Shown piece after piece: positions 10,501 to 22,500 of a stretch of 64,000 nt of DNA. The position numbers were made by a program, and so were the translations under genes. Below the pieces are notes generated by a model, which saw nothing but the letters and a program-made list of their open reading frames with translations, did not search any database and was not told the DNA's origin. This DNA comes from Hanleya hanleyi (taxonomy: Eukaryota > Mollusca > Polyplacophora > Lepidopleurida > Hanleyidae): assembly GCA_036873755.1 (NCBI GenBank), contig JAVTVY010020301.1, positions 1-64,000 on the forward strand, given 5' to 3'. The first letter of the stretch is position 1. Each line of letters opens with the position of its first letter.

Positions 10501-13500
10501 TGCACGTGTATGCGGATAAGGTCGATATCATGGAGGAGGTGGGAGACATCTGTGATGCGGACCATACACAACCGTGCCCGGCCCACATTCGTCTGTCACG
10601 AGAGAGCTGGACCAAATTCAAACGGGTCTTGTCTGGTGAACTGGACGGCGACCTCATCCACTTGTGTCACGATGTGTACATCCGACGCGGCCCTTTCTTT
10701 GCTTAATTGGCACGGCTAGATGGAGGTACAGTGCATTTTACCCTCCACCCTGTTCTATGATCTGCATTGGAAGATGCCGTGGTAGATGTGGATCAAGTGC
10801 TTATCAAGCGGTCATCAGACGAGTTGGACTGGTCATTTACCATGGACACTGTGGAAGCCAACGAAGAAAATCAGAAAGAAACTCCGGCCCAAGATATACC
10901 CGATATAAATAAACGATAGAGCCAGGGTCCATAATCATTTGTCACCATGAAGCGCTGGGAGAATTACTCCTGATGAAGGGACCTAAATATAGAGAGCCAA
11001 GAAGAATAAATCTGAAGGCGGACCAGAAGATAGTCCTGACTCCATTAGAACAGTACGTTATTGATTGGTCTAAGCGAGAAAAAGTTGAACCTACAATACT
11101 CGCTGATTGGCTGGACCTCACCAAGAGTAAGGTCGTTGAAACAATCCGCCATATTGACAGAAGTATTCTTCCCCAAGCAAAACAAGTACTGAGAAACCTC
11201 AATTCGCAAGAAGTTCTAACAAATCTCCAGAGTAAATTCGTCATAGTCCCAGCAGACAAAGCTCCGAATAATATAATATTCATATGTAAATATTACTATT
11301 ACCATGTGCTGGTTAAAGAATTGAGTGTAGACATATCTTCATCAAATACGTCTACTTACTCCCAAACTGCATTTACTCTGGAAGATTTATTTAACAATCA
11401 CAAAAAGTTTCTCAGGGAAAGAGGTATTTGTCTTCCAACCAATCATAGCGACATACCAAAAACATACTGGACTCCCAAAATGCATAAATCACCATACAAA
11501 GCTAGATTCACAGCTGGTTGTAGAAGCTGCACCACCACGCTTCTTTCAACCCTATTGACGAGGGCCCTTCAGGAGGTAAAAGCATTTTGGGAAAGGTATT
11601 GCGCCACTATTTTCAAGAACTCTGGCGTTGAATGTATGTGGATATTGAAAAACTCAAAATGTCTTACGGAAGAACTTGATGTTAAAGGTCACATACCGTA
11701 CAGACATGTATCCACATGGGATTTCTCGACTCTCTATACTACAATCCCTCATCAGGACCTTATTGACCCTATAAGTTCATTAATAGTATCTGTGTTCAAG
11801 AAAACTGATCGTAGATATATTAATGTCGGAAGCCATAAAGCATTCTTTAGCTCGACTACATACAAGAGATATCATTCATGGATGTTTCTTTGTTTATAGA
11901 GTTGCTTGAATTTCTCATTAAAAATATCTATGTGAAATTTGGCAACACAATATATCAGCAGCATATAGGTATTCCAATGGGTACTAATTGTGCACCCCTG
12001 TTGGCTGACCTGTATCTGTTCTCTTATGAATATGACTATATGCAGGCGCTTTCAAAAACCGATCCATTCAAAGCCCGTTCCTTTTCATTCACCAAACGTT
12101 ATATAGACGATCTTCTCGCTGTGGATAATCGCTATATAAATGACGCAGTGAAGGATATATATCCACCTTCACTGGATTTGAAGGAAACTACAGATAGCCT
12201 ACAGGCACATCATATTTAGATCTCTATCTCTATAAAAATGAAGCGGGCATTCTCTCTCGTCGACTTTATGACAAAAGAGATGATTACAATTTCGACATCG
12301 TAAACTATCCCTTTCTGGATAGTAATATTCCAGTGGGACCTGCATATGGCGTATACATATCTCGCTTAGTAGCATTTGCTAGATCTTGTGTTAAATGTGA
12401 TGATTTTAATCAACGTCACAAAACATTGTTGCAGAAACTTATAAAAACAGGGCTATTCCACCAAGCGCCTCCACTCAAAGTTTCTCAAATTTGGCGATAC
12501 ATATCGCATGCTGATAGCAAAATACGAACGTAGCGTGCAAGATCTATGGCGCTACGTTTCGTAACATGTGTCTAATTCCGCTTAACCCGGGGCTAGGGGC
12601 CGTATGAGCCCATGTACTTCAAGATCCTCATGGTACTCATATGAACATTCACAATCAAAGCGTGACTGAGGTACATCATTTTTAGATGACTACTCTATAA
12701 CGAATATTATGGATTAAGAATACTGATCAGCGATACGGATTTGATATTTTGGAACATCATGATGTCTTGCCGGCATCATTGAAAACTGTTGACCGCTTCT
12801 CTCTTGCAGGAAACAAGCCTATGTTTATGCATACTTTTGTCTTTTTGAATTTGGTGCTAATAATGTTACATGGAAATGGAATAGGTCTTTGGATTATGGA
12901 CGCGGATATTCTCTAATGGACGACGGCTGGATTATGAATGACGGACTAGACGCTTGTAATTTGGATTATGGACGCGGATATTCTCTAATAGACGACGGCT
13001 GGATTATGAATGACGGACTAGACGCTTGTAATTGGATAACTTATACTACAGTCCGGCGGCCTATAGTGCATTGTCGGCTCTCTATCGAGCGGCCAAACCC
13101 CAGGGAATACAACGTGCCCAAGTCCGAGATTCGTTAAGAAAACAAGACACCTATACCATACATCGATCTGTCCGTCGACATTTTCTACGGAACCGGGTCA
13201 TCGTGGAAGGAATAGATGCCCAGTGGCAAGCGGATTTGGTCGATATCAGCGCCAAGTTGCCACATGAACAGGTACAATAAAAGCGTACCTGAGATACAAC
13301 ACATATCACGAATCGTTAGATTATTGGTATGTGCTTTAGAATAGGTTAACCAGAAGACGATTCTGTGAAGTCATGTGACGCAGTCAGTATGTCGGCACCT
13401 CTTCCCACTTCCCTTATATGTGTTGTAATTTGCCAAACACAACGATGGGAATCGGTATATCTTGACGTGCATCGATATCCTATTGAAGTATGCGTGGGTG

Positions 13501-16500
13501 GGACCCATCCGGACGAAAACGGGGGCGAATCTCATAGCGGCGTTCAAAGACATCTTCAAGACCGGGCGCAAACCTTTGTATTTGCAAACCGACGAAGGCA
13601 CGGAATTCCTCAAAAGACCATTCCAACAGTTTCTGAAAGCCCAGAAGGTGTTTTTCTTCCATACGTACAACGAGACCAAGGCTTCCGTGGTGGAAAGGTT
13701 CAACAGGACATTCAAAGGCCGCATGTATAAATATTTCACCTATAAGAATACAAGGCGGTACATCGATGCTCTCCCGAAACTTGTGAGGGGTTACAATCGA
13801 GCCTATCATCGGAGTATAGAGAGAGCCCCATTACCGTGACCCAACGCAATGAAGCCCAAGTCCGGCGTGTCTTGTACCCCAGGCCATCGCAGCGAACGAC
13901 GAAGGCGGTGTACAAGGTCGGGACCCTGTACGGATCAGTAAAGTCAAGGGCAAGTTCGAGAAAAGTTACTTGCCCAACTGGAGCGATGAGCACTTCCTGA
14001 TTAAACGGCGCCTACCCTGACAGCAGCGAGTCTATGAACTGGAAGATCTTCAAGGGGAACCGTTGCTAGGGACGTTTTACCAGGCGGAATTACAGCCTGT
14101 GGTAAAAACACAGCAAGACTACTACACGGTGGAGCAGATTTTGAAAACGGAACGTCGACGTGGCAAACTGTTTCATTTCGTCAAATGGCAAGGCTGGCCC
14201 AGTTCCTTCAATTCCTGGGTCGCTGCCAACAAGGTGAAACGACTATAAAGCCAAACATCACTGCTGTCATCCTTCATTCCACGTTTGACCATGGTGCTAT
14301 GGACAAACAGCAGCTGCCTCTGAACACAGCGTCTCCCAAAACGCGCAAAGCGCAAGTGGGCTTTGTGGTGATAGTGCTAACCCTGCTGAGTGTGTTGTAC
14401 CGAGTGGTGTTTTACGACGTAGCCTATGTCAGAACGCTACTTAACCAAGTGAGAACACCAGCCATCAGTCAAACCGGTCTACAGATAGCACCAGTCAACC
14501 CCGTATCGAGCCCAGTCACCACCACACCCCGTGTTCAAGCCACAAGGAGCTCCACACCAAGCTCCGTACCTACACCAAGTACACCCACTACGTCTGAAAA
14601 CCCACCGGATTTTATCCCTCACACTGAACAGACAACGACGACCGACGTTGTACCCACCACCAAGGGCGTAGACAAGTTGTCAGGTTTGGGGAGGCTTGAG
14701 AGGGGGGTATCCCCCCTCGCAGCTCAAGATTTTTTTTTGAAACTTGACTGTAAATTGGCACTCTCTGGGAGCATCTGAGTAGTATAACATTGTAACAACT
14801 GAACCTTGATTTATGCCAATATGTTTCATAACAATGGCGATCACTGCAATGATATACAAGCCGAAATGATCATTCAATCTCGGGTTTGCACTATAATTCA
14901 TGTTACTCCTTGGACAATATTATCCTGCCCCGATAGCAGCGGATAGTTGCATTGCCGCGTGGCTGAGCACATGAGCTTTGGCTGAGCACATGAGCTCCGG
15001 TGCATTAATCGGGTTGCTTTGCTATCTTTTTAACATAGGGAATATTTTTAATCGATGATAACTGGGCTGTTTTCGACCTGCAGTTGTCAGACTTATAAAA
15101 AAAAGCTAAATCAAGAAAATGCTTCTAGTAGTTCTCAATAAAAATTAGATAGGAGATTTGTGAGTTATAGGTTTGACGTCATGACAATGAGAGATCAAAG
15201 TCATCGTGGCCCCAAAATAACATGGTAGATATCAGTGATTTCCGTCAATTCTCAACAAATTTTAATGGAAGACAGGAGTAAAATTAATGTTTTTTTAGTT
15301 TATATACTGTGTGAAGTTTCAATGTTGTATGATAAATTGTCTCCGAAATATCGTCGAAACGTCTATGGTTTATTATCTGGGAAAGACAACAGCTTTATTT
15401 CTTGGGTTTATATATGAAAAGTAATTGAGAGTTTGTATATCTCAACTGAAAAACAAAACAAGTTTATAGTGAAAAAGTTAGCAACAATTCTGCTCACCGG
15501 AAGTTTTGATGTTTTTCGTCCAAATAGGCGGTATTTGATCGGATTTGGAGCACACTATTCCATTCTCGGAGACGATCGCACAAGATTGCAGCCCGAAATC
15601 GTCAATCTATATGGCTTTGGTGTGCACTGATCAATTGCAATCTTACTTTAGGCCTAATGCATTGGCGGTGATAAGTTTACTTCTCCGGTATTAATTGAAT
15701 AAGATACGTGATCTCGTGCTATGTTCATTTTCTTTTTCTTTCTTTCTTTCCTTTTTTTCGTTTGTTTGGTTGTTTTTTTTTTTTGTTTTTTTTTTGCCGA
15801 CCGTCACAATTTGGGGGGATCAAGCCCCCCAAGCACCCCTTTGTCTACGCCCTTGACCACCATCATCCCTCACAGTGAACAGAAAACGACGACCGACGTT
15901 GTACCCACCAGCACCACCACTCCGGTTCGCTCGTACGAAATTTACAAGAGCGGGTTACCACGGCAGCGGATACACCTCGAACCATGGACCCTCGATGGCA
16001 GCATCCCTTCACTTGCGTCATCGCAGGACCGACGGGTTCCGGCAAAACGCACTTCGTCCGGAAGCTCCTTCAACACGCCGACAGCATGATCACCCCACCC
16101 ATTGCCCGACTCGTGTTGTGTTACGGAGAATCGCAGGCAGCGTATGCAGCAATGCCCCACATCACGTTCGTGGAAGGTCTACCTAACCTGGCCGATATGG
16201 AACCCGACACCTTGGTGGTTCTGGATGATCTGATGGCGGAGACGGATGCGCGGGTCACCCAACTCTTTACCAAAGGCAGCCATCATCGACAGCTCAGCAT
16301 CATCTACGTCGTGCAGAATCTGTTCAGTAAAAACAAAGAACATCCGAACATCAGCTTAAATGCCCATTACCTGGTGGTCTTCAAAAACCCGAGAGATACC
16401 ACTCAAGTGCTGCACCTGGCGAGACAGATGTATCCCGGCTGCACACCGTTTGCGTTGGAAGCCTTTAAAGATGCGACAACCCCTCAGCACGGATATATGC

Positions 16501-19500
16501 TCTTCGACCTCAAGCAAACCACCCCCGACCACCTTCGACTACGGACCGGCATCTTTCCCGGAGCGAATCACCACGTGTACTTGCAAAAATAATGTAAACA
16601 CACCCACAGTGGCTCTCCCAGCTGGGCTGTGTGTGTGTTTGATGATGGGGATACTCAAAAGAATGAAGACCACAGCATGGTTGACTTTGTCTCTGTTCTC
16701 TAAAGTAGATAAAAAGAGCAGAGTTGTGGGTTCTAGCATTAGTTGTACATGATGTCTGCGCGAGTACGGAAGCATGCTCCGACGCTCCGTGTATTGAAGA
16801 CGGCCCCTCCCGAGTTGGTCCGAACCATTGTACGTGGTGCGGACACTGACCTTGTACGCTGTCTGTGCGAGATCGGGTACAACCTGTTAAAAGGCAACGT
16901 ACCACTGACTCCGGCTCAGAAGATCAAGTTGGCCAAGCATAAGACAGGTCTCCGAACCCTAGTCCACAAGCGGGTCCCTCAAACACAAAAGAAAAAGGTG
17001 TTACAGAAAGGCGGCTTTCTCGGGGCCATCTTAGCACCGTTGGCCGCTTCCGTGTTGGGTCCAGTATTGGGTGGCCTCTTCGGCCGACAATGAACCACAC
17101 GAAAAAAATGGTCCTCGTCGAACCACGGTTCCTTCAAAACCTCCAATCGCCCTACCCTGTCCTACCTACGGTGAAGACCATAAACACCCTCGATGGAGAG
17201 ATGCAACAGATCTTACAGAGACCGGGGTTAAGCGACAGTGAGAAAGTACAACGGTACATTGAGACGCTTCAACGGTAAATGACGTTCATGGACCAATACA
17301 AAACCCTGTCTATCCCACCACCACCACCACCACGTGACACACCACCGACCTCAGCACCGCTCCAACAGCCGCCATTACCTGGGGTACCACCCACAGCCCC
17401 ACAGTGGGTGGAAGACGAAGTGCTGAAGAGTGTACCTGCATCGTTCAAGAAACAAGCTGGCCTGGTATTACAACGGATGAAACAGAATCCTAACATGACT
17501 TGGAATGATAAAGGCGAACTACTGGTACAGAATCAGGTGGTACCCGGTACCCACATGACGGATTTAGTGAATGACCTGATGCGTCAACGCAGGTCGCACA
17601 CGGATCCTCGAGGATGGGAGGTCTTCGCTCAATGCTTGAAAGACATGCATGTACCACAGGAGTTGGTGGGGAACCCCCACCGCTGGGCCTTTATGCAACG
17701 AACCCAGCAATCGCCGAATGGGCCACTACCTTCTTGGGAATCCGAATGGGAACCGGAGTCACCCCCCAAAACACCACCACCACAACGGGCACCTTCTTTT
17801 CAGACCTTTAAAAAACCATCCTTGATCAGGACACCCAACATCTCCAGAGCCGTGACACGTAGCAAGTCAACGCGACGAACACGACGCTGGACACAACCAC
17901 CCAAGGCCTGGAACACCTATTAAAACCAACAGCAGCAGCAGGACAGCTCAGTCGTCATGTTTTACCTCACTCTACCCAGTAACAGTTCGCTGGATGTGTT
18001 TCCTGACATCACCTTGGCCAAGTACGTGACCCAGTTACCGCAGCTGTTGCATGTACCTGGGCGCTGAGAATGTGGCCTCGTAGATATCCAATATCCTTAC
18101 TCGTGGTACAACGTGCGAGCCAATGAAGTGTGGTACGAGGTGACCTACGAAGGAAAAGACACCCGACTCACCCTCCTCGAAGGCCAATACGATACCCCCA
18201 AGGAGTTCATCGGTGGGCTGTCAAGACTGTTGCATTATAAGGTTCTACGGGAGGTCACGAATACTTCAAAACTCATCAAATCCTTTCCCTTCAAGAATCA
18301 CGTGGACTTCGATTACAACGCACATAACGACAAGGCACAGCTTATCGTCACCGCCAACGCGAGTGTCGTACTGAGTTCTATCCTACAGCAAATGCTGAGT
18401 TTCGATCTACGGACGTTCGTTGGTCCCACCGCCCACCAAGGCGAGATCCCGATTGATATGAAGTCGGGTATGTACGGACTCTACGTCTACTCGGACGTGG
18501 TGGACAACCACATCGTGGGCGATATCAACACACCTCTGTTACGGGTGGTCCCCATTAAAAAGTTGTATGGAGATCAAGTCACCCACAGTTTCACCCACAT
18601 GCTCTACCTACCCGTACGACAAACCCACATCAACGCTATCACGGTGAATATAACAGATGACACGGGACGACCGGTGGCATTCGAACGCGGGAAAGTGGTG
18701 CTGACACTTCATTTTCGACAAGCACGTGCTCCCCACTTTGTATAATGAAGGTGCCTTACGAGTACGATGCACGCAACTATATGGACTATTATGCCCAACA
18801 GGCCGGCGGTGGCCTTCCGGTTTTCAGTGGTGCACGCATGCAACGAGGACATGGACTGGGGAACATACTCGGCAGCATCGTCAAAACGTTCCTGCCCTTG
18901 GTGACGCGTGGGGTGATGGCAATCGCCAAACAAGCGGTACGCAGTGGACTGCAAGTGGCCGGTGATGTCTTGGGGGGTACGGCACCCAAAGAAGCCTTGA
19001 AACGGCTGGCCAAAGAAGCGGGTGGCGTCTTGGTGGCCAAAGCACAACGTACCGTAGGGAATAAAAGACCTGCACCACCGAGACCACGCACCAGTCGACG
19101 ACCGACCCAGCGACGACGCACATCGAAGACCCAGGATATCTTTTCTTAAAACATGTCCTTGATCCACACCGAGTCCTGCCCCTCCACCAACAGTGAATTT
19201 GATTTGTGGACCGTGCCGCCCACACAGACCAGTGCCGAACAAGGATTATGGGTGGAGCATCTCCCGCTCTCCAGCATCAACGCAACAGGGCCCATCGAGT
19301 TCACCATCAGTAATGCGGATACGGCCTATGTGGATTTAGCCCATACATACTTGTATGTGAAAGCCAAGATCGTCAATGGAGATGGCACCAGAATCGCCGA
19401 CCAAGCAACGGTGGGCCCCACGAATCTCTGGCTGCACTCGATGTTTCAACAGGTGGATATATTTCTCAGCGACAAACTCATCAGTGACTCGACCAACACG

Positions 19501-22500
19501 TACCCCTATCGAGCCTACATCGAGACGCTGTTGTCGCATGGGCGAGAGGCTAAAAAATCTCAACTGACAGCCGCGTTATTCTACCAGGACAAAGCCGAGC
19601 ACATGGGCGCAGAGAACGACAATACGGGATATAGCAAACGGAAGGCTTTGACCGCGAACGGCGTCTCGGTGGATCTCATGGGTCGACTGCACGCAGACAT
19701 GTTCATGCACGACCGGTACCTCTTGAACAAGATCCCCATCAAAATCCGACTGATACAGGCGCCTCCGACCTTCGACTTGGTGGCAACTAACGTAAACGGG
19801 CATGCAGCTGACTATAAGATTGTCATCGAAGACGCAGTCCTTTATGTCCGAAAAATGAAACCGAATCCAGCCGTACAATTGGGACACATGAAAGCCTTGG
19901 AAACAAAACCAGCCCAGTACCTTATCCGACGTGTGCAAACCAAAGTGTTCTCTGTGTCTGCTGGAAATATGAGCGCCAACAAAGAAAACCTGTTACTGGG
20001 GGAACTACCCAAGCGATTGATCCTGGCCTGTGTGGAAAATACCAGTTTCAGCGGAGTCTACCCAGAGAACCCGTTTGATTTTAAACATTTCGGCATCAAT
20101 TTTGTGGCCCTGCATGTGGATGGACAACAGGTCCCAGCCAGGGCCTTAACACCGAACTTTGGGCGCGCGAATTTCATTCGAGCCTATCAGAGCCTGTTTA
20201 CAGCCACCGGTCAAATCAACCAGGACGAAGGGAATTTTATCAGCCGGGAGGACTACGTGAACGGATACACGTTGTCCTGTTTCGATTTGACCCCCACCTT
20301 AGAGAACGACCATCAGCTGGCCTTCGCCAAGCAAGACAATTTACGGTTGGAAATTCACTTTCAACGAGCCCTCCGGAGCACCGTCAATGTAATCTGCTAC
20401 GCCGAGTAACTTCCTGTGTGACTTCTCCACCTAACATGGATACAGATCAGAAAACCACCGTGCTGGAGAATGACCCAGAGACACGTATGGTGTTTCAAGG
20501 GGTGTTCGCCCGAGATGTGTTTCCATTAGACCGTATGTATCCTGCTGCTTACGTTCTCAACACGGACCCGATGGATCGGTGAACATTGGGTGGGCGTGTA
20601 CTTGACAGAACAGCAGGGGGAATACTTTGACCCGTACGGCATGCCACCCCTCCATCCCGATTTAACAGACTTCATGGATCAAGGCACAGAGACGTGGTGT
20701 TGGAACAGTCAAACGTTGCAAAGCCTAACCAGTAGCGTGTGCGAACAATATTGCTTGTTTTACCTGTACCATCGATGCCGAAGAAGATCCTTATCTACCA
20801 TCGTACAGATGTTTGACCCCAAGGTAGAGGACCGCGATGTACTCGTATATGACTGAGCCGCCCATCATTTCAATGTACAAGCCCCGTTCTGGGCTTAAGT
20901 TCTTTCAATGTATACACGCCCGCAGTTCTGGGCTTAAGTTTACAAGCCCCCTGTTCTGGGCTTCAGTTCTTTCAATGCACAAGCCCCCTGATCTGGGCTT
21001 CAGTTTTCACGTGGTTGTTCTCACGTTGTTGTTGTTACTGAATAAAAAACAAAATGAGATCTCACCAAAAAACCCTGTCTTGTGTGTTTTATTCATAATG
21101 CATAAATGCCCAATGTGGAGATTCAGTCAAACTAAAATCAGTGGTGTAGGATGGGGCCAAAATATAACCCATCAATGTTAGAATGCAAGAGCACTATAGT
21201 AAAATAGAGAGCCAATGAAATCAGCCCACAGACCAAGTACGTGTTTTGGTCTAGGTTTGGAGCGGGCATTTCATTGAGGTGCGTGTAAAGGAAGACGGTG
21301 AGTGAAGACTCGTCCATAACGTATAGATTAAGTTTATTACTATAAGTTCTATGTATATTTAAATATGGAAAAACCCGGATGTAAGATGAGAACCTGGATG
21401 TAAAACCGCAGTATCCAGATGGAAGACGGAAATAACCCACTGGGAAACTCGGATGTTGAGAAGAACCCGGAAGTAGGCGCGGACGTAGGCGAAAGCATCC
21501 TAGTACCCGGATGTAGGCGCAGACGTGTACCTAGTACCCGTCCATTGGTCGTCGCTATATAGCTGAAATATTGCTGAATGCGACGTTAAACCCTAATTCT
21601 CTCGCTCTCTCTCCCGTCCATTCGTTCTTTTATCGATCGCTCATTGGCTCTTTTTTCTCGACCGCTGATTGGTCCAAATGGAACTGCCCATCCTTCCCAG
21701 GTTAATTTACAATCCCCTTTTGGGGTTCAAGCTCTGACTATCGATGCCGCAACATTGTCGCCGAACCTTGCCGAAAGGGAGACCTTGGACCTTTTGACCT
21801 GGATGTGACCTTTAACCTTTTGACCCGACATTCAGCCACGCACTTCCGGAGAACCCGCGCGCGGGCGCGCGCTGCGGCCGAAGAACCAGCGCTCGCGCGC
21901 GCTGCCGCCGAAAAACCAGCGCTCGCGCGCGCTGCGGCCGGGGCGGGCCGGGCCGGGCCGGGAAAGGTGGAGGTAGTGTTTGAGCATTCTGAAAAACCGG
22001 AAGTGACGTCACACACTTGCTCAGACCCACCAAACCACGTGAATGTTAGTCCAGGTGGATGCTCCCCCACCTAGGCTTCACATGGATACCGCATTCGACA
22101 AAATAGGGCCATGAGGGGCCCACCTAGACCACAAAAACATCAATTTGCATACCCTTTGGTTACCGCGCATGTGCAGAATACCCTATTTCTACCCCTCATC
22201 CACGCCATCAGATGCTCCATTACATAGGCTTCACATGGATACCTCACACGACCCATTGGAACCGAGAATAGCCCATCTCTAACCCCAACACACCCACATA
22301 CACCCCCAAAAATGCATGCTTTCGATGCTACGGCATGCTACGGTTGGAAAGTAGATTTCCAACCGTAAATTGCCTTGCTTGGCGAGGGCCAGCTGATGGT
22401 CGTCCTGTAAGGTGGGGGTCAAATCGAAACAGAACAACGTGTATCCGTTCCCGTAGTCCTCCCGACTGATAAAATTCTCTTCGTCCTGGTTGATTTGACC

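Larger units (their letters stand above)
10947..14248 (+). pseudogene. int: Polinton integrase (retroviral-type, chromodomain), disrupted
   Basis: A DDE integrase that would insert the element and make the 6-bp duplications. The ATG at 10947 begins MKRWENY, and a Penelope-like element then interrupts after about codon 7-8. Coding resumes at ~13033 with a block that includes the first catalytic Asp (WQADLVDI). After a frameshift near 13255 and a 165-bp insertion (13278-13442), the frame from 13462 has LQTDEGTEF (second Asp) and [12 protein letters not shown] (catalytic Glu). A further frameshift lies near 13830 and an in-frame TGA at 14018-14020. The C-terminal frame ends with a chromodomain ([12 protein letters not shown]...[14 protein letters not shown]), the normal tail of Polinton integrases. 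All three catalytic residues are still visible, but the gene is clearly dead. Confidence 0.9.

Noticed and set aside
10965..11010. Hammerhead ribozyme at CTGATGA before Penelope-like copy 2
   Set aside because: The following GAAA core and stems could not be placed.
21805..22074. Ala/Arg-rich frames at the GC-rich block of the P1 right end
   Set aside because: Low-complexity translation of GCGCGC-rich terminal-repeat DNA, without conservation at protein level.
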